NCBI GenBank assembly: GCA_023079485.1
Contig: CM041084.1
Coordinates: forward strand, 123,616,467-123,680,466
DNA: 64,000 nucleotides
Direction of reading: 5' to 3'
From: Archilochus colubris
Lineage: Eukaryota > Chordata > Aves > Apodiformes > Trochilidae
Part shown: positions 49,546 through 62,600 of the stretch, in pieces
Position numbering within the stretch: the stretch's first letter is position 1
Layout: every line of letters starts with the position of its first letter
Notes under the pieces: model-generated
Seen by the model: the letters and a program-made list of their open reading frames with translations, nothing else
What the model was told of the DNA's origin: nothing
The model's database searches: none
Made by a program: the position numbers and the translations under genes

Positions 49546-52458
49546 ATTCTTACTGGAATTGTAAGTAAATTCATACCTATATAAGTAATCTTCCTTCAAA
49601 TAAGTTCCACTTATTCAAAACTGAACTTTTTGCTATAAGTAAATGTTTACTGGACAGCTGAATTTGAACACGGTTACACCACTTCTTCCAAAGATAGAAC
49701 CAAAGCCAAGGTATCTTCCTAAAAAATAAAATTTTTCTGACATGAAATTGCCATATTTCAGGTGGCATATGTTGATAAAGTACAAAAGCTGGCAGTGTAT
49801 AACTTGTCTGAAAAATTAGTTTTTATATGATAGATCTTCATCACAGTAGAGTATATTGTACAGTAATTAAGGATAATAAGTAGGATTCATTTTTTTACTC
49901 TTATTATGGGTTGATTTTTAAATAAATAAATTAAAATCAGATAACCTTCTATAATGAAGAAAATATTTATTCTGGAACATTCTTTCTACGGCAAAAATTC
50001 CTCACTAGTATGTAACTCTATTCCCATATTTTGTGGTATTTCAAATACTGCTTCATATAGCATTGCCATATGATTCCTTGTCTTCCCCTTTCCCTTTTCT
50101 CTCTCCTTCCCATTCCTGGAAAAGGGTGTTCCAATTGAACTCTGTTGCAGATGTGTTTTGCCTTCCAGGATGTGGTTTTCTTTCTCTTTTTTATGATTAA
50201 TTTCTCCCTCTCTTAAATTGAGGCTTCTGAACATGAACATTGTTGTCAGTCTGGCCACAGGCATAAAAGTGTCATATGGTCAGTTTTTTTTATGGCATTT
50301 CTATCAATTTCCTCTTAAAAGGGAGCAAGCAGTAGATGTCCAGAACAATTTCACTTTTTAGCTTTTTCTCCTGAACCTTTTAGGAGCCCCACCTAGTAAT
50401 TACTTCCTAAATGTCTCACTTTCATGGGGAATAATACTTATTTCTCCTTTATTAACTTAAATTTATTAATAGGATTTGTATCTTTCTATTTATATTAGTT
50501 TTCTGTGCTGCTGTATCTACGTCTAGTCATGACAATATTAACAATTCCAATTGATGTGCTTCTAACTATCTCTTTGTGCTAGGCAGCTTTTTTCTCTCTA
50601 GGATATCTAATTACACATTCGGCTTGATTGTTTTTCTAATGTGCCTAATAGAAGTTGCAATTTAATTTCATAGTACTAGTTATGTATCAAGATGAACTTC
50701 AGAAATCATGTTCCTTGTTATGTGTTTTAATATATCTGTTCTAATAAATGTGAAATATATGCATACTGTTGGAAGGAAAGCCTTCACCAGATTTTCAAAA
50801 GGCCAACAAATATCTAGACTTACACTAAATTCCACAAACTATTGAAACCTAGAATGTTCTTCATATCTTGGTCTAGTTAAAATTTAACCTCAAGTGATTA
50901 TTTTTTCGTTATACTTTTCCCATAATCATAATTTGACAGATCTGCCTGAAAAGGAATTTGAATTAAAAAAAAACAAACCTAAAGATGGTAAAGAAAACTC
51001 ATGCCTTCCAAATCTGTATTAATTGGTTAAGAGGAAAGCTTCTGATTCAAAAGGTGAAGTTTTAGAGTTTGATTCCTCTCCGCCTATGTGAAAGTAGGAA
51101 GGAAGAAACTTATTTTACTAAACAGACATTACCCAGTGGGGCTGCTAAACATTTCTTGAAAAAAAACCCATAATAAACCAAAACAAAAATATCACACCCC
51201 CTTTCCAAGGCAAGGCAATTTAATGACACTCTCCTGGTATCATAAGGTTTTCTTCTGATAGTATTTTTAAATTAGTTTGTAATAGAAATTGCACTTTTTC
51301 CCATTGAATTTCAATAAAGGTCATTCCAGGCAAAAAACATAAATAAATGATGAAAAAATAAAAATGCTTAAATACATTATCAGTTATGTTGTGGGAAAAC
51401 AGTCTGCAGAGGCTTAAGGATTCCATGTGCACATCAGTATGATTGTATGAAATCGTTTATTAACAACTTGCACTCACTTATATAGAGAAGCCTTGTTTAC
51501 ACCATGATATCATGCAGGTGGCTTTGTATTCCAATTACACATACCATTCTCACGGAACCCACTCTTCTCACATAATTATTTTCCTCTTCTGTTGCCAATT
51601 AAGTTATCTCTTTCCCATTAGCTCTTTTTTAGAAATCCTCCAACTAGGCTTCAATAACCATTAACCCAATGTGGCCTAAATTGAAGTAAGTCAGGATTGC
51701 TCACAACCTGTATATTTCTGAACTGTTTCCCCAACATTATGTCACACTGACATTAAGCAGAAGTGAAAATTAGACCAGCTGTAGGCAAAAATGAACTATG
51801 TAAACATTTCTGCTAAACAGATGAATGTGGAAAGAGAATATGGGTATTTGGGGAATCTATATCAGTGCCATCAGACATCTTAAATGTAGATCAGAAATCA
51901 TACCATTTGTATAATAAAAATTTTTTGTCAGTTTTAAGATATTCAGTAAATAGGCCTCTCTGCATGGCAAAGCTAATCCCTAAAGAATTAGGGGAAGAAA
52001 TGCATATATTCCATGTAAGTAATTGAATAAGTAGCTTTTTTTTCTTGATTTTTTTTTCCCTTCCATTCCATAGGATTAGTCAAATTTCATGTATGAAGAT
52101 GCATCTACCAAATTATGGAAAAGTTAATAGAAACCTGAGCTGGTAAAAAAAAAAAATAGAAAAAAAAAGGAAGCAAATTGATTTTGTAAATAATTGTTAT
52201 ACAAGTAGTTGTGTCTCATTAATAAAAAATAAAGAGGAGAGGATTTAGAAAAAATGAATTATTAGAATTACTGGACATACCCTTGTTGCTTTTCCTCATG
52301 TGAAATTTTGAGTGTAATGGGCATTGTTATTCTGCAGAAGGTATGAACAGAGTAGGGAAAAATAGTTTACAGTTTAATGCAGTGAGACATATAGAACACC
52401 CAATATAATTTCTGCCTAAATTTTCTTTGTAGTAGAAGAGCACAGCAATTAAGGATCC
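49546..52458. other. unique AT-rich DNA, no gene recognised
   Basis: Nothing recognisable beyond simple A/T tracts and short chance frames. Confidence 0.6.
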
Positions 52459-52590
52459 TAGAATCATAGAATGCCAGGCTGGACGGGATCTCAAGGATCA
52501 TCTGATCCAACCCTTCTATGTAATAACTATAGTTTATATGAGATGTCTCAGCACCACATCCAGCTGAGACTTAAAACTTCCTGTCCTTCA
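52459..52590 (-). mobile_element. CR1-type 3' end, short fragment
   Basis: The plus strand opens with TAGAATCATAGAATGCCAGG and GGGATCTCAAGGATCATCTG, an antisense CR1 3' terminus. Its body (CAGCACCACATCCAGCTGAG) differs from the other CR1 copies here, so it is another subfamily. It is lost after about 130 bp. Confidence 0.85.
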
Positions 52591-55287
52591 GTTTCTTGTG
52601 CACTCCCTGCTTATGTTTGGTTTGATTTGGCTTATTTTTCTTTTGTTATATTTTGTTTTGTTTGTTTAGTTTTGTTTTAGATAGATTGTAGATTCCTAAC
52701 AAAAGCAGCTATTTTTTAGGAAAGGCTTTGATTTGGGTAAGGTTAGTAGGCATTATGCAACTAATTATACTTCTGCAAAATACATCCAAATTAGGTTAAT
52801 GTACTCCATCTCATATTAACAAGTTTATGGAAGCAAGAATCACCTGCAAGTGAATGGATATGTGAAAAATAAGAGTGATTTAAGTTAAGTGCATGAGCAT
52901 AAATAGAACAAATAGAGATAAAGAGTCCAGTCATTTAGTGTGTAGTCCAAAGACTATAAAATGAAAATTGAGAATCACCATTGTGAGGGGCAGATGGTGC
53001 CTTTGGCTCTTTTTCACACCAGATGTATCTTTTCAGATGAAACAAAGGCTGAGGTCTTAATGCATACCTGTATTCAAAAGTAAAGGACTTTACTTGCTGT
53101 CAGATTCCAGTCAGTTTCTCTTATCTTTCAAAACAATTTGGAATAAAATATACAATATATTATGCCACCTGAGTGAGAAATAAAATGCATCTTGTCTGCA
53201 TGCAGTTCATTGTCACAATGCACAACCATGTGAAAGATAGAGATGACATTAAAGATTCTTGCTTTGTTTGTTTATCTGACTTGAACTCTCCTTAAAAGAA
53301 CCATTATGGTAAATTTAAAAATTCCCTATATTTAATCTAAATGAAAGGATCTGTTAGTTGTTTATTTCTTATCCCTACCTCATGAACACAAGATGGTAAA
53401 CCAAATTTCTCTTCTTTTTCTTGTTGGCAGATAGACTTCAGAAAAGTCCTCATATAAATCATAGTGGTTTAGACAGTTTATACCTTTAAAATTTGAAATA
53501 AAGCATATAATCTGGAAAAGACTGAGAATACACTCTCAATGAAGACCTTTAAAATCCTTAGTTTTATTCATCCTAAAGTTCTTTAAAAAGACTGAATTTC
53601 AAATGTTTTTATTTTTTATGGGTTTATTACAGTGGAAATTCTGAAAATTAACACTCAATATCATTCCTTTTGGTCTTCTTTAGGCTTGCAAAATTCTAAA
53701 TCCATAGTGTTATTTTTCAAACCAAGTGTTATTTTTTCCCAATCAAAAGAAAAATAAAGTCAAAACTAAAAGTTACTTATACACTAAATTTTATGTTAGC
53801 ACAAGTACATTTCTGTATATCTGGTCCAAACTATACAAATGAGCAGCCTGCAACATAAAAATGCTAATGTATCTTGAGCACTAGATAGAACATTATGCTA
53901 AAATATGACAAAACTCTGTGACAAAAATCTCTGTCTTAGTTCTTATTGTTATAATTGAATGACCAATATTTCAGTGCTCAATTTTAGTTCCATGCTTCAT
54001 TATCCAGATTATCCAGATTATATATCCCTTTTCATAAAATATTTCCTAAAGAATGAGGTTATCCTGATTTATTTCTTAATAAGTTAGTAGTTTTAGCTGA
54101 ATATTCATTCTTATCAATATGAGTTGAATATATTAAACTAAAGTTTGTTAGATTTTCATATATGGAGATCTCCTATTGTTTGGAAATACCAAAAACTGTA
54201 AGTCTGAATTTCAGAGAAATTTCAGTTACAGCAGATTTACCCATGTATCAACTGGTGACACTAAAATGAGTAAGAAATCTGGCCTGTTTTTCATTGGCCC
54301 TGGGAACAGAAAACCCTAGGAAGCTACCAAAGCTGTCTCCTGGTATACAAGTGAACACTTTTTTTTTGGTTTTATTATTACTATGTGGACTCTGCTATCC
54401 TAAATAAATGCTTGCAGCTTCAGGAGGTCACTTCAAACACTACTTGTCAACATCAGAAGATGGCACTGTAAAGAATATTTGGAAATATAACTGTGTGTTT
54501 AATTTGATGTTTCCAAGCTAGGCTGTCTACTCCTGTGCTGTTCAGATCATCAACAGCCTTCATAAATCACCTTTGCACTCAACCATGATTTTCAAGGAGA
54601 CATTGATTGAGTGAGTAATGCCCTCCAACACGAACATCAAAACAAACTATCCTTCCACAAAGTTCAACAGTTACAGGACGTCAAAAGTCAGAAATTGGGG
54701 TGAAAATTTTGGAGTCAAGCTCAACAACACAGTGTAATGAAACTATCACATCCCAGAAATCTTAAAGAATTGGTATGTTCCTCAAAAGCTCCCAGCTGTT
54801 TAAAATCTGTTATTGCATTAAATATCACTTCACCTCCAAAAACCCAAAACAGAGATGATTATTGCAAAGCCTTTATTTCTTGGTCAATCTGCAGACCTTT
54901 TGGGTACTATTCTTAAATACATAGGGAACATCTACTGTGCCGCTCTCTCCCACATGAAATAGAGCAAAGGGAATGTGTGGGAACAGTTCAGGTTGGGCAT
55001 CTTTCCCCTTAGAGCTGTGGCTGTCCCAGAACACAAAAAGCATTGAGTGTCTTTCTCAGTTGTGGAAGGAATAATTGGAAAAATATGAAGATGCAGAAAG
55101 ATCTCAGAAAATAGGAGAGATGCTAAAGCAAGTCTTCCAGAAATTAAAATTTCCAGAGGCTGAGGTAAATAAGGACAGAGTTGCTGCATAGTTACCGCTT
55201 TGGAAATTAATTACTAATATAGTAATATTTTAAGTTTCTAAAAAGACTTATGAGTCACAACTTTCATGTGGCTCCTCTGTTCTTTTC
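52591..55287. other. unique AT-rich DNA, no gene recognised
   Basis: It contains a (TTTTG)n/(GTTT)n tract at about 52640-52680. A minus-strand frame of 85 codons at 54932-55189 has no recognisable domain. Confidence 0.6.
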
Positions 55288-56600
55288 TAGAATCACAGAA
55301 TCATAGAATTGTCTGGGTTGGAAGGGACCTCAGAGATCAAGTCCAACACTTGATCCACTACCGCTGCAGTTACTAGACCATGGCACTGAGTGCCACATCC
55401 AGTCTCTTTTTAAATATCTCCAGCGATGGAGAATCCACTACTTCCCTGGGCAGCCCATTGCAATGCCTGATCACCCTGTCGGTAAAGAAATTCTTTCTAA
55501 TGTCCAATCTAAACCTCTCCCGGCACAACTTGAGACTGTGCCCTCTTGTCTTGCTGAGAGTTGCCTGGGAAAAGAGATCAACCCCCACCTGGATACAACC
55601 TCCTTTCAGGGAGTTGTAGAGAGTGATGAGGTCTCCTCTGAGCCTCCTCTTCTCCAGGCTGAACACCCCCAGCTCCTTCAGCCTCTCCTTATAGGGTCTG
55701 TGCTCGAGTCCTTTCACCAGCCTGGTTGCCCTGCTTTGGACCCAGTCCAGGACCTCGATATCCTTCCTAAACTGAGGGGCCCAGAACTGGACACAGTACT
55801 CGAGGTGTGGCCTCACCAGGGCTGAGTACAGGGGCAGAATCACTTCCTTGGACCTGCTGGCCACGCTGTTCCTGATACAGGCCAGGATGCCATTGGCCTT
55901 CTTGGCCACCTGGGCACAATGCTGGCTCATGTTCAGCTTCCTGTCAATCCAGGCTCCCAGGTCCCTTTCTGCCTGGCTGCTCTCAGCCACTCTGTCCCCA
56001 GCCTGGAGCTCCCCATGAGGTTGTTGTGGCCAAAGTGCAGGACCCAGCACTTGGCCTTGTTGAACCTCATCCTGTTGGAATCAGCCCAACTCTCCAGTTT
56101 GTCCAGGTCCCTCTGCAGAGCCCTCCTGCCTTCCAGTTGATCGACACTCCCCCCCAGCTTAGTGTCGTCTGCGAATTTGCTGATGATGGACTCAATCCCC
56201 TCATCTAAATCATCTAAATCATCAATGAAGATATTGAACAGAATTGGGCCCAACACTGATCCCTGGGGGACACCACTGGTGACCGGCTGCCAACTGGATA
56301 CAGCACCGTTCAGCACCGCTCTCTGGGCCCGGCCCTCCAGCCAGTTCCTAACCCAGCACAGAGTGTTCCTGTCCGAGCTGTGGGCTGACCTCTTTTCCAG
56401 GAGTATGCTGTGGGAGACGGTGTCAAAGGCCTTGCTGAAGTCCAGGTAGACCCCATCCACAGCCTTCCCCTCATTCACCAGGCAGGTCATAAAAGGAGAT
56501 CAGGTTGGTCAGACAGGACCTGCCCTTCCTAAACCTGTGCTGGCTGGGGTTAATCCCTTGCCCATCCTGCAGATGCTGTGTTAGTACAGTGTGTAAGAGA
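55288..56600 (-). mobile_element. CR1 LINE, longest copy in the window
   Basis: A 5'-truncated CR1 of about 1.3 kb in minus orientation. The 3' tail is the reverse complement of TAGAATCACAGAATCATAGA at 55288, and the body is clearly richer in G+C than its surroundings. It keeps the second half of the reverse transcriptase domain and the whole ORF2 C-terminus in two overlapping frames. The right edge is fuzzy; similarity fades between about 56580 and 56640. Its 3' end matches the small plus-strand CR1 at 18650. Confidence 0.95.
55373..56490 (-). pseudogene. CR1 ORF2 reverse transcriptase fragment, frameshifted
   Basis: The CR1 ORF2 protein copies its RNA at a nicked target. The upstream frame (56490-55933, 185 codons) shows [13 protein letters not shown] with a catalytic Asp at residue 17, [13 protein letters not shown] at 73-85, and the active-site FADD at 106-109. 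Homology moves to the second frame (56050-55373, 225 codons) near 55985, where one base appears to be missing. From about residue 19 that frame carries [44 protein letters not shown] and the C-terminal [14 protein letters not shown] block. A further frame break lies just before the first Met (about 56487). The endonuclease domain and 5' half are absent, so the copy cannot move by itself. Confidence 0.9.
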
Positions 56601-59600
56601 TGCCCCATTACTGTCATGGGAATGGATGTCATTGCTGTAAGAATCTACACAGAGCACAAAGAGCCTGAAAAAACTATGTATCTGCAAACAGACCTTGTGC
56701 TAGCACAAAATAGGACTTTAATATGTTGTTCTGTGTATCTGAATAGGATTTCTTCAGAACTCTTGCTGTTTATCAGTTTGTTTAACATTAGCTGTAATTT
56801 AGGAGAACCATAGCATATATAGTAAACTAGCATAAATAAAATTAAGGAGGGATCAGCTACAGTATGAGTATGATAAACAGGCTGACTACTACAATAGTTT
56901 AAATCAGAAGTATTAATTCTTGTTGGTGACAATTTCTCAGATTAATTTTTATAATTTTTTAATATATTTATGTGAACATTCACACATACATATGCATTTG
57001 CATGAAAAAATACTACGTTTTCCATTAAATTATATTTTAAACCTTTTGTATTTTTGATTCTATTTGAAGCACAAAGCACAAGGTTATTTGTTTTAAAGAA
57101 ACTAGCAGGAATACTTTTTACTGATCTGGGAACTATTTTTTAAATTACTTTTTTCTTTTATTATTTTCAGCTGAATTCAATAATATTTCATGAATACACA
57201 CCAAAAGTAACCTCAGAAAAATGTCAACTCTAATATTAGATCGTATGGTTTGGCCCATGTATTTCTTTCAAATTATGGTTCAGATGCTGTTTCAGCAAGT
57301 TTTTCCTGACTTTGTCAAGACACTTTCAGCAAGTGAAGGAAAGAGCTCAGGATTGCTTATGGCATCATCCATCACCTTTACTAGCCAAGTATCACTGACA
57401 GAAGAATGCCACAGAAACTGATTTAATATCTGGGCAGACAAAACAAGGTAAATGACTTTCCTACACAGCAGAGAATCCACACTGTATAAAATATCCTGGT
57501 TTTTTGCTGCAGCTCCACAGACTTGCAAATAGTATTGCTTGAAGCTATATTCCCTATGTCTCACCTAAAAGGTGATTGTTATGCTGATACGTTCTATGAA
57601 AAATCAGACCAGTATTAAAAAGATAAGAAGCAGATTATTTCATTAATAGCAAAAAAAGTGAGGCTATTCATATACTCCCATATATATTGATTAATGGCTG
57701 GAGAATTAGGTTGACTGCTCCATACTCTCCATACTCTAAATCTCTGGGGAACAGGATAAGAGTTCTACAGGGACAGATAGCTCCTAATAGGTTTCTGGGT
57801 AGGCTGCAGTGTCAGGGTTCTGTTTTTCTGTAGGATTAAAGTCTGGGACAGATATGCATAATTAAGTCATTACTAGATCCTGCCAGATGCACAGAGCTAG
57901 GATTCATATCCTACATATGAAAATACAGAGTTTTCAGCTGTTTATTGAGCTGACATCCGGGTCCCTCCTGCGTTAGCAGTTAGGAATGTGATAAGACATA
58001 AGAAGAGTTTTGGTGCTTAGAATCAGTTTTTGGAACCAAGAAGTAAAATTCAGACTTCTCCATTTCAACAAGATCTATCAATAATAGCAGCTGAAGGTTG
58101 GTCGAAAGGTTGCTAATTATCTGGGGGCAGAAAGGAATGTCATCATTATGGGTAAGAGGAGGGTTATGACAGGGTAGACAGTGCTGAAATGCATAATTTA
58201 CTGTTAGGCTCTCCTTGATCCAGGCTGTGAAAAGAATAGTGAAAGAATGAAAAAGAATAGTGCAGGAGGCTTGTGATTCATGTTCAGAGTCTGCAAATGA
58301 TCTTTCTTAATGAGACCATTACCTGAAATTCTGATTTAAACAGATAAATATGTAGTAAAAATATGTATATACAGGCATAAGTATTATTAATGTATACGTA
58401 TAAAAAATAGGCATATATTTATATATAGGTAAAAATACGTACAGGCGAAAATATATAGTCAAAGTAAAATACAAAAGTTTTGTGAGCACATTGCAATGTG
58501 AGCATCAGAATACCCTTTGTGAAATCGATTTTTATTTCCATTTTCACAATCATATATTTGTTTGTAAACAAAATTGCGTACCAAATTTTGGCATTAGTTT
58601 TAATTGATCATATTGATCCAACATAGCCTAAGTGTTCATTCACACGCAATATATATTAAAACTGAAATAAAAAATGCTCAGAATAGTGAATGAAAAAACA
58701 AACTTGTATATTAATTTCTTAATTTGGTTGAGTTATAAAAATTAAGAAGTCATTTACATTACAATATTATTACTAAAAATAGAAAGTTTAATTTTATGAT
58801 AATGGGCTATAATTTTGTCTTACAAAGACACTTCAATGTACTGACCAGGATTTTAAAAATAGTGTAGATAGGAAATACTTTAGTTTTAAAAGAGAACTAG
58901 TTTATTCCTTGTCTTTATCTTATACTCTATTATTATTAATAAATTTTATTTATCTGTGTTTAATAACTTTTCAGAGAGTTGTAGAAAAAGCTGTTAAGAA
59001 ATAGAAGCTGAAGCAGGTTTATGCCTAAAAATGCCAATTTGTCGAGTAGGATATAGCAAAATATAATTATATTGTCCCACAACACTGGTCAAAGTTTCAA
59101 AAGTTTTCCTATTCCATTTTGTAATGTCATAAAAATCTTTCATAAATCATAGAAAAAATAGTGTCTATAAACACAGTGGCAACAGAGATACTACTGGAGA
59201 TTAAGAAAAAAAGTCCTCAAGGCCTATTTTCTTTTATACCCCCCACAAATAACTATTTGTTTTGCCTGGTTTTCATGAAGGATGCCAAGGAGGAGTCATT
59301 GACCCTACCCAAACTACTTTACTATGTGTTTGTATGTACTGCAGATGAGAATAGGTTGCAGCAAAAGAAGCAATTTTAATCCATGGCAAAACCCAGTTTT
59401 ATCCACAGCTCACTAATTCTCATTTGCCTCAGAACTGCTTTTAACCAGTTACAGGCTGAAAACCCCTGACAGCTTTCCTTCTGTACCTGGATGCCTTCTA
59501 AGATCTGGAAGAAAGCCTTTCAGTGTCTTGAATGATCAAATTGTCCTTCATGTGAACTAGACTCCATTCATTTCCATCAGATCTACATTAAATATCATTA

Positions 59601-62600
59601 GAATCACCCCTGTGGGTTCCAGGTTTCACAGCAGTGATCCACAAGGCTACCTTGTCTCAGAAAGGTGGTCTGGCAGGATGTGCTGGAAAAGCTATTTGGA
59701 GTCTCTGAAAAGGACTGTGATTCTCCTGAGGAATTTCAGTTAATCAGCAGGTGAAACCCAGCATGTGGCAGTTCTGGGAAAAACTGGATTGAAAGGAGTG
59801 ACTTTTGTGGAGACAGTAGATGAAGTGACAGTGAACCTGTTAGGGTTAGTGTGGATGGGAAAGACAGGGCAAGAGGACAGGCTGGAGAAAGCCCCACACA
59901 AAATATTCTTTGTGAGAATTTCAGCTAATATCTGATGAAGATTTTGAGGAAAGTGAACAGTGTTAGTCTGCATTCATAAACAGGCTGTTGTACCAGGAGG
60001 TGGTAGAGCTCAGGCAATCATCTCTGATGCTTTGAAGTCAGACTCATAAACTGCTGCACATTAAAATCATACCCTGATGAGAAGTCATCTTAAGCAAAAA
60101 CATTAATATAACAAAGACTGTTCTCTACAAATATTGAAAGCCTACTTTTTCAAGAAGGACAAGCAATAATGTTTCTAAGTATTGAAAGAAAAGAAATAAT
60201 GGACCTAAAAAATGAGAATGTACTGTTCAAGCTACATTCAGTTGCTTCAACTGAGAGAACTAATGTTAATTGGTACTTGTACCAAAATTGTAGTTTAAAA
60301 TATACATGTGAAGTACAAATTTACTCAAAGTAACATTCCTTTGTTAACTCTAGAGAATCTAGAAAGGGAATTCACATTTAAAATTGACTTCTTAATTAGG
60401 TATCTAAAGAAAAGCTATAATTTTTTTGCATTTCTGTTTACAGACTTATAACATGCACACAGAGATATATCTATGTTTTTCATGATACAAAGAGAAACTT
60501 TGGTGAAGCTACAGTTCAGGTATAGCTATAAAGTTAATTTGACAGTCTATCCTGGCCTTTGAAGCTGAATAAATCACTGGGAACATAATATAGATGCTAC
60601 TCACTGGCCTATCAAATTTATCCTTTTTGTGTCTTAGGCAGTAATACCATGGAGCTACATCTACATATATTAAGCGCTCTTTTAAAATAGTTCAGATTTC
60701 TTGCCCTACTAATTCAAGCCCTTTTCAGAACCTTTCTCCTCTGATGGTCAAATCTCTCTTAATACCCGGCATTACCTTCACTATGAACAGCTAAATCAAA
60801 AGTATGAATACTTAAATGGAACTAAAGTAAGCTTGACTTTTGCAAATTCTTCAGGAAGGGGCTGGATCTTGGGCTGGCAAGCACCCTCCACAAAGAGGTA
60901 AGAAGTTGGCTGTTAGTGTACCTAACAGGAAGCAGAGTAAATTAATTACATATAGAGCTTTATGTCATCAAGCTATCTGGGGCATCTCTACACCATCCTG
61001 AAGCAATTTAAGCCTATTATCAAAGCTCTAAATTTTTTTCATAAAGCTGCTGGTGCTAGGCTTATCGTTTTCATAGACAGTCATATTTTCTGTCTAAATA
61101 ACATTTACTCTATTAAAAAAAAATCCAAAAAGAGAGCAAATGAAAGAAATATGGTAACATATATGCAAAAATATAAACTAAAAGTATTTTAAGATATAAC
61201 TGAATCAGTTCAGGCAATATGTGTCCACTGGAGTTTGAAACATGAAATTCTAAAAAGTATCTGTGTAATTGTAATAAAACAAAGCAATATAATAGTTTTC
61301 AATTTATTTTGATGATGTAAACCCACCAGCAGAAAAAGAAAACTGGATAAAACCAAGGAAATGAATACATATGTTACTTTTTTTCTTTCATCTTTGAATT
61401 TGTATTGCATTGATGGACCAGTTAATGGATTTGGAAATACTGGTCTAGACTTAAAATTGCCTGTATTTGATTCTTAATGATTAAATTATGAATAATTCAT
61501 AAAACATGAAAATTAATCAGCTAACTCTAATTTTAAAGGCCCTGTTGAGGGAAAACACATTCTTCACATGGCTGAGTTCTGTTAAATCTCTGACTTTTTA
61601 TGTATAACCTGGTCCTAGAATGCTATGTACAATACAAGATAAACAAAGTTCTGTTTAAGCAAAAGTGTTCCCTTGACTAGGCAGAATATAAATGAATGCT
61701 GAATTATGTATGAATATTAAATATAGATATGAGGAAAAAACCAATTTTTGTATTTTTCATCTAGTTTCAAATGATAATAATTTCTAAATGGTATCAATTG
61801 ATAACTGCTAGAAAAAGAACACTAAAAAACTAAAAGTAATATCATTCACGTGTTTCCTGTTAACCTAATTTATACTGTTAGGTTTTTTTATAGTTTCTAT
61901 AGTTTCTATAGTTTTTACAGTTTATAGTTTATATAGTTTTTATAGTGTTAGTTTTTTTATAGATTTTTTTTTTCCCAATTGAAATCTTATTTTCTGACTG
62001 TGAAGGAACAAACATTTATTCCAGCAGGGACACTGGTTCTTCATTCACTGGGAATATGTTTTATATGCTTCACAGACTATGTCCGCAGAACCATGCTCCA
62101 CAGACTAATGTTCTAACCTCGCCACCTAACCCTTAACTTCATGTTGTCTCTTTTGGACATAAATTCATAGAAGCACTAGGTAGGTATTATAGGCCTGACT
62201 TACAGGTAAAAGCAAATTTATGAATCAGTTAAGAAGAAAAAGGATAGATTTTTAAGTTCCGTTGTCATTTTTATCCATAACAATACTTCCATTTTTGCAG
62301 TTTTCTTCTTCATTTAAAACTCAGAAATACTTTAATTTTCCCTATGTATATAATGCCAATTATAATAAAGTGTTTCTCTCAATACTTGCCATAATCACAG
62401 ATCCCTCTATTTCAATGCATTCTATTTTTAAATACCGCTCTGGTTTTCATCAATTTAGCTCTTGTTATATTTTGATTTTTAAAATGAAATTATGTTTCAT
62501 ACAGCTTCCTTCACGTTCTTCTTCTACATTATGTTAATTTTGCTATCACCTTGCTCAGGTAAAATAATTTTTCTGTATTTTCATCTTTAATTGTAAGTAT

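Noticed and set aside
55463..55825. 120-codon plus-strand frame over the 55-kb CR1
   Set aside because: It is the antisense shadow of the CR1 ORF2 sequence on the minus strand.
57158..57425. Possible exon after a strong pyrimidine tract and CAG at 57170
   Set aside because: The frame directly after the acceptor stops quickly, no donor or homology was recognised, and such tracts are common in AT-rich DNA.
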